A DNA stretch of 16,840 nt from CAZHUM01 sp046484045 (GCA_046484045.1 JAWOBZ010000046.1:1-16840); one strand, 5' to 3'; shown: positions 1 through 7,485, counted from the stretch's first letter. The notes: generated by a model from the letters alone, not told the origin. A program made the numbers and translations.

Positions 1-2
1 TA

Positions 3-275
3 AAAAATGAGATTGATATACATCCGCTCAGGGTATGGTCAGAGAACAGTATTTACGGTGCTCTTATAATCGCATTTCTTGCTCAATTGTTCATCTCTTT
101 GATCCGATTTGAAAATGAAGAATTGAAGCATACTTCACCAAAATTCATCAAAATTTCGTTGATGAATTTGACAGTTACCGTCGAATTCAAAAAATCAGGT
201 AAAAAAAGGTACATATTTTCCAATTTTAACCCGATTTCTCAAGTAATTTTGGGTAAAAAACGTGCAGTTACTTGA
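3..275 (+). CDS. DDE transposase, C-terminal fragment (cut by window edge)
   Basis: The reading frame is open from the window edge and ends at TGA 273-275, giving about 90 residues of a C-terminus. It begins with a basic/polar stretch containing IDIHPLRVWSE, followed by a hydrophobic helix (IYGALIIAFLAQLFISLIRF). This arrangement is typical of the last helix region of IS4/IS1634-like transposases, where an 'xxRPxxxxxxxxIxGHxxxxFLA' segment follows the catalytic Glu. The catalytic residues themselves lie outside the window. The tail is Lys-rich and ends KKRAVT. A short hairpin and AT-rich repeats follow the stop and probably belong to the element's right end. The insertion-sequence family is a guess from the C-terminus alone; the transposase assignment is moderately secure. 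Confidence 0.6.
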   Translation, partial: KNEIDIHPLRVWSENSIYGALIIAFLAQLFISLIRFENEELKHTSPKFIKISLMNLTVTVEFKKSGKKRYIFSNFNPISQVILGKKRAVT

Positions 276-368
276 TAAATCGGGGTAAAAAGACCCCGAA
301 AAATGACTCCTGTCAAATCCATTTTCTTGATAAATTAGCGGAGCTAAGTGTCAAACTTGGGTAAAAAA
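249..368 (+). repeat. Short direct repeats at the end of the transposase gene
   Basis: A 12-mer (TTGGGTAAAAAA, 249-260 and 357-368), a 10-mer (CTTGATAAAT, 271-280 and 326-335) and a 7-mer (TGTCAAA, 311-317 and 349-355) each occur twice. The word GGTAAAAA starts at 198, 252, 284, 360 and 387. Subterminal repeats of this kind often serve as transposase binding sites, but that role is inferred. Confidence 0.4.
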
Positions 369-515
369 GGAGTAGTGGGCAGGAGCGGTAAAAAGATGCC
401 AACCACACCTACAGCGACGAAGAAAGTTCCAAAGCTGATCAAAACAATTCTAAAGCCTTTATTTTTACTAGAGTTCTTTGGTTTGGGTCTGTTCTATCCA
501 CTTCTTTCACAATCG
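276..515. other. Non-coding, AT-rich segment: probable right end of the insertion sequence
   Basis: There is no credible coding frame between the transposase stop and the end of the ATPase gene. The segment holds a hairpin at 281-298 and repeated short words: TTGGGTAAAAAA at 249-260 and 357-368, CTTGATAAAT at 271-280 and 326-335, and TGTCAAA at 311-317 and 349-355. The element's terminal inverted repeat cannot be defined because the left end is outside the window. Confidence 0.5.
281..298 (+). terminator. Hairpin just after the transposase stop, possible terminator
   Basis: CGGGGT (281-286) and ACCCCG (293-298) form a perfect 6-bp GC-rich stem with an AAAAAG loop, five nucleotides after the transposase stop. 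It is followed by an A-run rather than a T-run, so it is not a classical factor-independent terminator on the plus strand. A role in 3'-end formation, or as part of the insertion-sequence end, is possible. Confidence 0.35.
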
Positions 516-3500
516 TTAACTAGGGGGGTAATTTTCACATGCCCGCAATTCTTCTTCAGTTCTTTCCTTCCAAACCTTCATTCCCATCATATCGAAGATA
601 TCGAGTGCTTTTTCAAAATGATATTTTTCTTTGTCACGTTCCCCTTTCATCCCATACAATTTCCCCATCTCATAATTTAGCATACCGATATCTTCATTGT
701 CTCCAACTTCTTCCAGTATTTTCTCAGAATTATCAAACTCCTGTTCAGCTTTATCATACCTTTCAGTCTCACGATAGTAAATACCTAGAGTTCTATGATA
801 TCTTTCCTCCGAGTATTTTGAATCTACCGAATCTTCAAGTTCTTGAAGTTGTTTCATGTTACTTTCAACATCAGTCGTCTTCCCTCGGTATACAAAAAAT
901 TTGATGAGCGAGCAAAGGGTATCAAAAAGTTGGTGCTTATCCCCTATCTCTTCAGACACGCTTTTTGCTTTTTTATAGTATTCAAGTGCCTTCTCGTACT
1001 CTCCCATCATGTAGTAAACTCCACTGATGTTCTCTAGAGAAGCTGCCTGGCCGTGTTTGTTACCGACTTCTCTCTCTATCCTTAAACTTTCCATCCTATT
1101 CTCGAGAGATTTTTCGTAGTCTCCCACCATCCCTTTTACGTAACCGATATTATCCAAACTCATGGCGATTCCGGACATATCGCCCATCCTTCTATTTATG
1201 TTCAATCCTTCTTCAAAATGATCCAGGGCGGTATCGACTTCCCCTTTTGATGTCTCGATCAAACCTATATTGTTCAAGGAATTAGCCATAGAGTACTTAT
1301 CGCCCAGTTTCTTAGCTATCTTAAAACTTCTTTTGAAGCATCGAAGGGCGTCATCCAATCTTCCCTGGCTCCAGTAAACTACGCCGAGGTTATTTGTGGA
1401 TGCAGAAATTCCTCTCTCATCCTCGTTTTCTTCCCTCAACTCCAAAGCACGTTTCAACATCTCTATACTTTCGTTGTAATCACCCTTGTCATGATAGAAA
1501 GTTCCCAAGAGATGATAAGCCTCCGAGATGTATTTTTCATCCCCTATGTCCTCCGCCACCTGGACGGATTTCGTTAACATGCTGTAAGATCTATCAAAAT
1601 CCCCCATGTTCAAGTATATCCAACCCTTACATCCGTACAATTTGGAAAGCTCTTTCGTTTTCTCTCCTTGAATCACTTCGATCCCTCTATCACAGGCATC
1701 CAGCCCCCCCTCGTAATCCCCCGTTCTTTCAAAGATATCGGACATATCACAGTATATCTCCCCGATCTCGTAGATGTCTGAGTTACCTTCTAGTGCCCTT
1801 TCGTAACTATCTAGTGATTTTTCCATCTCACCCATTAATTTGTAGATATCTCCCATATTCCTATATATCTCATTTTTCTCGTTTTCATCACTGCAAACTT
1901 CAAGTGCCATATTGTACAATTCGACGGATTCTTCATTGGCATACTTATCTTGAGCTTTTTTTGCGGATCTGATAAGGTGTGGGAATCCACGTTCATCATT
2001 AGCCTTATAGAAATTGACGCCGATCTCGGTGGAAAATTCTTCTTCATCGTACAAATCGATATAGCTTTCTGCTGCAACCCGGTGATATTCAACCCGTAAC
2101 TCTTTGTTAATATTTCCATAGATGTATTCTCTGATCTTGCTGTGGTCGAAGAGGTATATGTCTTCGGATGATTTTATCAGACCATGATCGTTTTCAAGGT
2201 TATTCAAGTTCTTTAGGAGGATTATCCGGTTGATATTCAGTATTTCACCGATCACCCTGCTCCTGAAGTTCTCCCCCAGGATGCTGGCGCACTCTAGAAT
2301 GTCGTATTCCGCATCGGACAGTTTATCCATCCTTCTCTCGATCACATCCATTATCCTGGATGGTATGTCCAAATCATGGAGTGACTCGGATACGACTTCA
2401 CCGTTTTCTACTTTGATCTTATCTTCTTCGACCAATAATTTAACTATTTCGAACACGAAGAGAGGATTTCCCTTTGTTTCTTCGTATATCTTGTCTATGA
2501 AATCTTTGGTCATGCCTGATTCTTTTAACATAGATCGTATAGCGTCAGCGGTCTCTTCCTTTCCCAAGCGTTCTAGCTCTATACTTTCTATCAGGCCTTC
2601 ACGATTCATATTCTGCAGTGTCCTCTCGAGAGGATGCACTCCCTCTTCCTCGTCCTTCGATATGTCTTCTGGCCGGTAGGTCCCCAAGATACAGATCTTA
2701 TGATTGGAAATGTTACGAGATAGATAATGAAGTAGGAGCAAAGTGGTGGGGTCCGCCCACTGTATATCGTCTATGAATATAACCAGGCGTTCGTTGATCG
2801 CTAATCTCTGGAAACCCATGAGGATGTTATCGAAAAGGTTTTCCTGCCTAACTTTCGGGTCGTCTACTACGTACCGTCCTTCGTATCTCCCGGATTCGAT
2901 CAGACCCTTGAATACCTTCTCTTCTCCGCCTATCTCGTCTACACCCCCGCCCCCACCAGGTAGTTTTTCCTCCATATCCCTAATTATATCATCCATATCG
3001 TCGATCAAGAATTCGTTCTCTGTCCCCTCGATCACAACGGCCAAGGATAGATTTCTCCCCTTTCTAAGAAGGATCTTGTATTTGTCATAAGCCAACCCGC
3101 TTAAACCTTTACCTGAATCACCCCACATCATACTCAAAGAATCCTTCACAAAATTTTCCACGGCCGTCAACATAGAAGCGAATATATCCGGGTCCAAACC
3201 GGTTTCTTCTCTTTCCTCTTTGTAGATCAAAAGACCGGAATCGTCTATGAGGTAAGATGAGAGCACCAGGGGGGGCGGGTCTTCGGAAATTAGATGGTAA
3301 AGATTAGCATCTTTGAGAGCTCCTTTCAGCGGATGCAGTGGATCGAGATTTCCCGGAAGGCACCATCCTTTCACGACCTTACCACCGTCTCTCTCTATCC
3401 TTTCGATGAACTCGCTGCATAACCGTGTCTTGCCTATACCGGCTTCACCGCTTATCAAAACAGTTTTACCGTTACGTGAGAGTATAGAATCTTTTACATG

Positions 3501-3566
3501 TTCCAATCTCTCCAACTCCTCTTTCCTTCCTATAAGATCCGGACCGGTCAATTCTATATCTGGCAT
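516..3566 (-). CDS. STAND-type ATPase with embedded Roadblock/longin-like region and TPR array
   Basis: This is a 1016-residue predicted signalling ATPase of the AAA_16/MalT-like type. Residues 9-60 carry the module entry (LIGRKEELERL) and Walker A (GEAGIGKTR, 40-48). Walker B is displaced to 262-271 (VIFIDDIQWAD). Residues 295-300 (GTYRPE) and 365-378 (KGNPLFVFEIVKLL) are typical STAND sensor and GxP segments, and a winged-helix-like region follows at about 400-480. Between Walker A and B lies an extra segment at about 105-205 (YLIDDSGLLIYKEE, then a helix, then VVIEGTENEFL) that looks like a Roadblock/longin fold, followed by a Gly-rich linker (204-208). From about 535 to 1010 there are roughly twelve TPR repeats. 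There is no signal peptide or membrane segment, so it should be cytoplasmic. ATG 3566 is preceded by AAGGAG at 3581-3576 (minus strand). The gene is divergent from the GTPase operon across 90 bp, suggesting shared control. Its ligand is unknown. The ATPase and TPR calls are firm; the longin-like call is by eye. Confidence 0.85.
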   Translation of the reverse strand: MPDIELTGPDLIGRKEELERLEHVKDSILSRNGKTVLISGEAGIGKTRLCSEFIERIERDGGKVVKGWCLPGNLDPLHPLKGALKDANLYHLISEDPPPLVLSSYLIDDSGLLIYKEEREETGLDPDIFASMLTAVENFVKDSLSMMWGDSGKGLSGLAYDKYKILLRKGRNLSLAVVIEGTENEFLIDDMDDIIRDMEEKLPGGGGGVDEIGGEEKVFKGLIESGRYEGRYVVDDPKVRQENLFDNILMGFQRLAINERLVIFIDDIQWADPTTLLLLHYLSRNISNHKICILGTYRPEDISKDEEEGVHPLERTLQNMNREGLIESIELERLGKEETADAIRSMLKESGMTKDFIDKIYEETKGNPLFVFEIVKLLVEEDKIKVENGEVVSESLHDLDIPSRIMDVIERRMDKLSDAEYDILECASILGENFRSRVIGEILNINRIILLKNLNNLENDHGLIKSSEDIYLFDHSKIREYIYGNINKELRVEYHRVAAESYIDLYDEEEFSTEIGVNFYKANDERGFPHLIRSAKKAQDKYANEESVELYNMALEVCSDENEKNEIYRNMGDIYKLMGEMEKSLDSYERALEGNSDIYEIGEIYCDMSDIFERTGDYEGGLDACDRGIEVIQGEKTKELSKLYGCKGWIYLNMGDFDRSYSMLTKSVQVAEDIGDEKYISEAYHLLGTFYHDKGDYNESIEMLKRALELREENEDERGISASTNNLGVVYWSQGRLDDALRCFKRSFKIAKKLGDKYSMANSLNNIGLIETSKGEVDTALDHFEEGLNINRRMGDMSGIAMSLDNIGYVKGMVGDYEKSLENRMESLRIEREVGNKHGQAASLENISGVYYMMGEYEKALEYYKKAKSVSEEIGDKHQLFDTLCSLIKFFVYRGKTTDVESNMKQLQELEDSVDSKYSEERYHRTLGIYYRETERYDKAEQEFDNSEKILEEVGDNEDIGMLNYEMGKLYGMKGERDKEKYHFEKALDIFDMMGMKVWKERTEEELRACENYPPS

Positions 3567-3656
3567 TTACGACTACTCCTTACTCTCTTGATCAAATAAA
3601 TAACTGCATAGCTCATAATAACATTTTTGTAAGAGTAAAGCAATCTGGAAATATAT
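3567..3656. promoter_or_regulatory. Divergent promoter region between the STAND ATPase and the GTPase operon
   Basis: This 90-bp AT-rich spacer must hold both start regions. For the ATPase (minus strand) a TATA-like TTATTTATTTG lies at about 3603-3593, with the AAGGAG Shine-Dalgarno-like motif at 3581-3576. For the GTPase (plus strand) no strong TATA box stands at the expected distance; weak candidates are the AT-rich stretches around 3614-3630. Confidence 0.4.
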
Positions 3657-4319
3657 ATGGTAAAGAATTTTGTAGCCAAGGTAGTCCTACTCGGTGACGG
3701 AGGGGTAGGAAAAACCTCTCTTGTCAGGAGGTTCGTGGAGGACAAGTACAAGGACGTTTACATTTCTACGATAGGTTCTAAGACCAGTAAAAAGCAGATA
3801 GAATATCAAGATTATCTAGATGATGAAGACGTAGTTCTGAAGCTGATGATAGTTGATATCCACGGCCAGAAAACATTCTCATCCCTCCACGCATCGAATT
3901 ACGTAGGGGCCAAGGGCGCATTGATAGTTTACGACAGAACCAGAAAAAACACTTTTGAAGATCTGAACCGATGGAGGGAAGGGCTTTACGAAGTAGTGGA
4001 TAACGTACCCCTCGTTGTTTTAGGCAACAAGAACGATCTGATCGAAGATTTTCAAAACTACGGTGAGAGTACAGATTTCGAAAATTTCATACTACAAAAC
4101 CACCCCCAGATATTGGACTTCTACAAAAAGAACCCTGAGTTCGGTGAGATGCCGACATTCGAGATGGTGGGGAAAAAGGACATCGAAGGCTTCAAGAAAA
4201 GGACCAAAGCCCCTCACTTCGTGACATCTGCCAAAACGGGTGAGAACGTGGAGGGATCTTTCAGGTTGCTTGGTGAGAAGATCTTAGACAATGTATCAAA
4301 AAAGGAGATGAACAGATGA
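3657..4319 (+). CDS. Ras/Rab-like small GTPase (first of a tandem pair)
   Basis: This 220-residue cytoplasmic GTPase has all Ras-superfamily boxes: G1 GDGGVGKT (13-20), switch I threonine in YISTIG (35-40), G3 DIHGQ (67-71), G4 NKND (124-127) and G5 TSAKTG (190-195). The Gln of DxxGQ is present, so the usual catalytic residue is retained. It is longer than a plain Ras domain because of an insertion of about 60 residues between G4 and G5 (128-188). There is no C-terminal Cys for lipid attachment. It opens a tightly packed operon: its TGA overlaps the ATG of the DUF835 gene as ATGA (4316-4319), implying translational coupling. It is a clear paralogue of the GTPase at 5257, sharing KVVLLGDGxVGKTSLVRR and SAKTGENVE. 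Rab-like eukaryotic GTPases and archaeal MglA-like GTPases are both plausible relatives; the exact subfamily cannot be settled by eye. Confidence 0.92.
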   Translation: MVKNFVAKVVLLGDGGVGKTSLVRRFVEDKYKDVYISTIGSKTSKKQIEYQDYLDDEDVVLKLMIVDIHGQKTFSSLHASNYVGAKGALIVYDRTRKNTFEDLNRWREGLYEVVDNVPLVVLGNKNDLIEDFQNYGESTDFENFILQNHPQILDFYKKNPEFGEMPTFEMVGKKDIEGFKKRTKAPHFVTSAKTGENVEGSFRLLGEKILDNVSKKEMNR

Positions 4320-5254
4320 GCAGCAAAGGAAATATGGTGATGCCCATAGAGGCATTCGATGCCCTGGAGAATATCATGGAGAATCCCGATGCGGATGCGG
4401 ATAAATCGCTTTCCGCCTTCGGATACAAATGGGGTGAACAGTTGGTCAACATACTCGGGGAAACATGTTCCATGGAGGAGCTTGACCAATTCGTCAAACA
4501 GATCTCATGGGAAGCCGGAATAAGTAAGATCAAGTTAAAAGTGGGTGACGGGGAGATCAAGGTGAAGATCGATGAAACAAAGATCCGAAATCCACACTTT
4601 CTAGGCGGCTTCATGGCGGGTATGATATCCGAGCTTCTGAGCGACGAGAGAAAGAGCAGGAGATACAGCTTCGATGTCAAAAAAAGCGAAAAAAACAATC
4701 ATATCTTCTCGCTTAAAGAGATAGAGATGACCGAGAAGAGTGAAACGGAATCTGAAAACCCCCCTATCCATAGGGATATAGAGAACGGATATTCATACAT
4801 CGTTATCGAGGACGAACCCACGGAAGCGAAAAAGACATGCGGCATATTCCAGGATTTCGTTACCCATGGTTACGTAGGAATGTGTATGACCACCTTGATA
4901 CCCACCAAAGTAAAAGGATTGTACGATCTGGAGAACACCGATGTTGCATGGCTTACGGATTACAAAACGGGCTCGTCTGAGTTTAGAGAATTGAATCCCA
5001 AGAGATTGGAATTCGAGATATCCAGGGATGCTCGAAAGTTCTTAAACCAGGAAGGCGACCGCATACTGATGATACACGGCTTGGAGTACCTGATCAGGCA
5101 CAACGGCTTCGAGAAGATATCGGATTTCTTGGACACCTTGAACAGGATAATCTCGGCAAAAGATAATATATTGATATGTCCTATATACCCCAAAGCCTTA
5201 AAAGAATTGGATTATTCCAATCTAAAGACCATATTAAAAATCGTAGGTGCATAA
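4316..5254 (+). CDS. V4R-like/DUF835 two-domain sensor protein
   Basis: This is a 312-residue soluble protein. Its C-terminal half (about 158-305) matches DUF835: it starts GYSYIVIEDEP, has the WL strand in DVAWLTDYKTG (209-219), and the hallmark GLEYLIRHNGFEKISDFLD (255-272) followed by an LICP strand. DUF835 is a domain of unknown function common in archaeal sensor proteins. The N-terminal part (about 10-135) looks like a degenerate V4R domain: a helical FGYKWGEQL segment (35-43), an EAGI turn (66-69) and PHFLGGFMAG (93-102), where V4R proteins usually have a conserved Cys and G-rich helix. The typical V4R cysteines are absent. It overlaps the upstream GTPase by 4 nt and ends 2 nt before the next GTPase, so all three are probably one transcript. 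A sensor or adaptor for the GTPases is the likely role, by inference. Confidence 0.8.
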   Translation: MSSKGNMVMPIEAFDALENIMENPDADADKSLSAFGYKWGEQLVNILGETCSMEELDQFVKQISWEAGISKIKLKVGDGEIKVKIDETKIRNPHFLGGFMAGMISELLSDERKSRRYSFDVKKSEKNNHIFSLKEIEMTEKSETESENPPIHRDIENGYSYIVIEDEPTEAKKTCGIFQDFVTHGYVGMCMTTLIPTKVKGLYDLENTDVAWLTDYKTGSSEFRELNPKRLEFEISRDARKFLNQEGDRILMIHGLEYLIRHNGFEKISDFLDTLNRIISAKDNILICPIYPKALKELDYSNLKTILKIVGA

Positions 5255-5256
5255 AG

Positions 5257-6090
5257 ATGGATGAGTATAAAAGGAAGGTAGTTCTTCTGGGAGACGGTGC
5301 GGTAGGTAAAACTTCGCTGGTTAGAAGGTACGTAGAGCAAAAATTTTCTGATGAATATATCACGACCATCGGTGCGAATTTCAAAAAGAAAACCTTGACC
5401 TATGATGAGGAAGATGTCAAGTTGAATCTGCTCATCGGAGACCTCCTTGGTCAGAAAGGTTTCCAGAACACACAAAAAGCCAACATGAGGGGTTCAAGCG
5501 GCGCACTGATCGTTTGTGACCTGACGAGGGAGGAGACCCGAAGATCCATCGAAGATTACTGGCTCCCTCTTTTGGTCGAAGTTATAGGTAAAGCACCCCC
5601 CCTGATCTTCCTGGCCAATAAGTGTGATCTAATCGATCTTCAGAGCGATTCTGCCAAAGAGTACAGACAGGAACTACTGAACCTGAGTGAAAAGTACGGT
5701 ACCAAGTTCTTCTTCACAAGCGCAAAGACTGGAGAGAACGTAGAAAACGCATTCAGTGATATGGGACTTCTTGTTTTAGATAGGAAGCCCACAAGTTACT
5801 TCGAGGAGAACCTTTACCGTGTAGAAGGCGAGATATCTCCCCTGAAAGCGCTTGATATGTTCAAAGCACAGCTGTACGTTGAGATAGGAGGAGAAGAATT
5901 CGTCAATCCTATACTTCAAAATCAGTTACCCAAGGCGGGTATAGATATAAAGGAGGACCCGTCCATAGAGCAGCTGGATGATCTGGTTGAAAAATTCAAA
6001 GAGTTGGAAGCAGATTTTCTCGGTGAGGAAGGAGCCAATAAATATTATTTCAAAAGGAAAGTGATCCTGAGTAAGGTAAAAGAAGAATAG
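5257..6090 (+). CDS. Ras/Rab-like small GTPase with a C-terminal extension
   Basis: This 277-residue protein has complete GTPase boxes: G1 GDGAVGKT (12-19), switch I YITTIG (34-39), G3 DLLGQ (62-66), G4 NKCD (121-124) and G5 TSAKTG (154-159). The GTPase domain ends near residue 174. A further 100 residues, predicted mostly helical (ALDMFKAQLYVEI, then QLDDLVEKFKELEADFL), form a domain I do not recognise. ATG 5257 is chosen because it begins MDEYKRKVVLLGDG right before the G1 strand and has AGGTG at 5245-5249, 7 nt upstream; longer readings would overlap the preceding gene by about 80 nt without any recognisable sequence. It lacks the large G4-G5 insertion of its paralogue and carries the C-terminal domain instead, so the two copies have diverged in partner-binding parts. 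It probably acts in the same pathway as the adjacent DUF835 and STAND proteins. Confidence 0.92.
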   Translation: MDEYKRKVVLLGDGAVGKTSLVRRYVEQKFSDEYITTIGANFKKKTLTYDEEDVKLNLLIGDLLGQKGFQNTQKANMRGSSGALIVCDLTREETRRSIEDYWLPLLVEVIGKAPPLIFLANKCDLIDLQSDSAKEYRQELLNLSEKYGTKFFFTSAKTGENVENAFSDMGLLVLDRKPTSYFEENLYRVEGEISPLKALDMFKAQLYVEIGGEEFVNPILQNQLPKAGIDIKEDPSIEQLDDLVEKFKELEADFLGEEGANKYYFKRKVILSKVKEE

Positions 6091-6106
6091 GAGCTCAGAA
6101 TCATAA

Positions 6107-6118
6107 CCTTTATATCCT
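6107..6118 (+). promoter_or_regulatory. TATA box for the NMN adenylyltransferase/amidase gene
   Basis: CCTTTATATCCT is centred about 30 nt before ATG 6142, the spacing expected for an archaeal leaderless transcript. No Shine-Dalgarno motif precedes this ATG, which agrees with a separate leaderless transcript rather than read-through from the GTPase operon. Confidence 0.6.
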
Positions 6119-6141
6119 CTAGTAATGTTTTATTTTACGGT

Positions 6142-7116
6142 ATGAGAGGTTTATTTATAGGTAGATTCCAGCCTTTCCACAAGGGTCATCTACACGTCGT
6201 CGAGAAGATAGCGGAAGAATGCGATACGGTCATCATAGGGGTGGGCAGCGCTCAGAAGGAGAGGGAGCCGAATAATCCACTGTCTGGCGGAGAGAGGATC
6301 GAGATGGTCCAAGCGGTATTGAAAGAGGTGGGGATAAATTACGAGATCTACCCCATACCGGATATAGATTGTTATCCCGCTTGGCCGCATTACATCAAAA
6401 GCATACTTCCCAGGTTTCAAGTGGTTTATTCGAGTTCTGATGTGGTGCTCGATCTGTTAAGAGACATACACGTCGATGTTAGACGAGTTGAAGGAGTGAA
6501 CAGGGATAAATGGAAGGGAGAGGAGATAAGGAGAAGGATCTCCGCGGGCGAAGAATGGAGATCTCTAGTACCTGAAAAGATAGCAGAATATATGGAGGAG
6601 TTCAACATGTCTGAAAGGATTAAACCGGTGATAGGAGCGGATCCGAATACGGAAAAAGAGGTAGCTCATCTGTTAAGGAAAAAAAACATGACAATAGCGA
6701 CAGCCGAATCCTGCACTGGAGGACTGATAGCACACCGGTTCACCAACGTACCGGGTTCCTCGAGCTATTTCGAAAGGGGCCTGGTCACCTACAGCAACGA
6801 AGCGAAAATCGAAATGCTGGGTGTAGATAAAAAAACCGTTGAAGAGGAAGGTGCCGTCAGCGAGGAAGTAGCCCGTCAGATGGCTGAAGGGATAAAAAAA
6901 ATATCGGGAGCTACACTTGGTTTGGCTACGACGGGTATAGCCGGTCCAGGCGGCGGTACTGAGGAAAATCCGGTGGGCACGGTTTTCATAGGTCTCGCAT
7001 CCCCGGGGAGCGTCCACGTCGTTTTATATCATTTCTCTGGAAATCGATGGGATGTAAAAGACCAGACTGCAGAAAAGGCGCTGCTTACAGTAATAGATCA
7101 CCTAAAAAATGAGTGA
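6142..7116 (+). CDS. Fused NMN adenylyltransferase (NadM) and NMN amidase (PncC/CinA C-terminal)
   Basis: This 324-residue protein joins two NAD-metabolism enzymes. Residues 1-160 are archaeal-type nicotinamide-nucleotide adenylyltransferase, which makes NAD from NMN and ATP: nucleotidyltransferase motif GRFQPFHKGH (7-16), PLSGGERIEM (46-55) and the ISAGEEW motif (133-139). Residues 165-324 are a CinA C-terminal/PncC domain, which deamidates NMN to nicotinate mononucleotide: AESCTGG (188-194, likely catalytic Ser190), YFERGLVTYSNEAK (209-222), GAVSEE (237-242) and TGIAGPGGGTEENPVGT (264-280). Both domains look complete, with no linker of note. Free-standing NadM is about 170 residues and free-standing PncC about 160, so this is a full-length fusion. 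Both enzymes use NMN, so the fusion sits at a branch point of NAD salvage. The gene is monocistronic and ends 3 nt from the convergent Roadblock gene. Confidence 0.93.
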   Translation: MRGLFIGRFQPFHKGHLHVVEKIAEECDTVIIGVGSAQKEREPNNPLSGGERIEMVQAVLKEVGINYEIYPIPDIDCYPAWPHYIKSILPRFQVVYSSSDVVLDLLRDIHVDVRRVEGVNRDKWKGEEIRRRISAGEEWRSLVPEKIAEYMEEFNMSERIKPVIGADPNTEKEVAHLLRKKNMTIATAESCTGGLIAHRFTNVPGSSSYFERGLVTYSNEAKIEMLGVDKKTVEEEGAVSEEVARQMAEGIKKISGATLGLATTGIAGPGGGTEENPVGTVFIGLASPGSVHVVLYHFSGNRWDVKDQTAEKALLTVIDHLKNE

Positions 7117-7128
7117 GGATCAACTCAT
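7109..7128. terminator. Small hairpin spanning two convergent stop codons
   Basis: ATGAGT (7109-7114) pairs with ACTCAT (7123-7128) around an 8-nt loop. Both convergent stop codons (TGA 7114-7116 plus strand, and 7122-7120 minus strand) lie within it. The symmetric position could give a shared 3' end structure, but six base pairs is weak and no T-run is nearby. Confidence 0.25.
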
Positions 7129-7473
7129 AGTTTGAATCCTGTCAGTTGCCACTTTGATGTGGTCGAAGAGTTCACTGAGTATGTGCGTAGAGTCCACTAC
7201 GACCGATAGGATCAATTTGCTTCCCGCGTTGGCGATTATAATCCTACCTTCGTCGGAATCCACTATGATCTTGTTGGGAGACCTTCTATCGAGCTCAGAA
7301 TTAGCCGTATTTGCAGCTCCGATGATCGTAGCACACATTATGGAGAAGGTTTCCTCGTGAACTCCCGCTGGTAAGTCAGATGATATTATCATACCATCTC
7401 TGCTTATGACAGCGGAGCCGAACACTCCCTTGCCTTTTAGATCTGACAGCACACTGTCGTATTCTTCATTCAT
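7120..7473 (-). CDS. Roadblock/LC7 (MglB-like) domain protein
   Basis: This 117-residue protein consists of one Roadblock/LC7 domain: helix MNEEYDSVLSDLKGKG, strand pair FGSAVISRDGMIISSDLP, central helix ETFSIMCATIIGAANTANSE, then strands NKIIVDSDEGRIIIANAG and LILSVVVD and a final helix. Proteins of this size act as dimeric partners or GTPase-activating proteins for MglA/Ras-like GTPases in prokaryotes. It is the last gene of a minus-strand set with V4R and CBS genes, 12 nt after the V4R stop. ATG 7473 is preferred; a TTG three codons upstream (7482) is possible. The two GTPases at 3657 and 5257 are natural candidate partners, which is an inference from proximity. Confidence 0.88.
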   Translation of the reverse strand: MNEEYDSVLSDLKGKGVFGSAVISRDGMIISSDLPAGVHEETFSIMCATIIGAANTANSELDRRSPNKIIVDSDEGRIIIANAGSKLILSVVVDSTHILSELFDHIKVATDRIQTMS

Positions 7474-7485
7474 GATTATCAACGC

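Noticed and set aside
348..680. Possible small protein between the transposase and the ATPase gene
   Set aside because: Low-complexity Lys/Phe-rich sequence that overlaps the ATPase 3' end, with no start signal or family resemblance.
1394..1972. Open frame on the plus strand opposite the STAND ATPase
   Set aside because: It is Ser/Pro/His-rich shadow coding without recognisable domains, opposite an intact TPR region; other plus-strand frames within 539-3591 are rejected for the same reason.
5176..5256. Longer N-terminus for the second GTPase
   Set aside because: It would overlap the DUF835 gene by about 80 nt and add unlike residues; ATG 5257 has a Shine-Dalgarno motif and starts at the expected GTPase strand.
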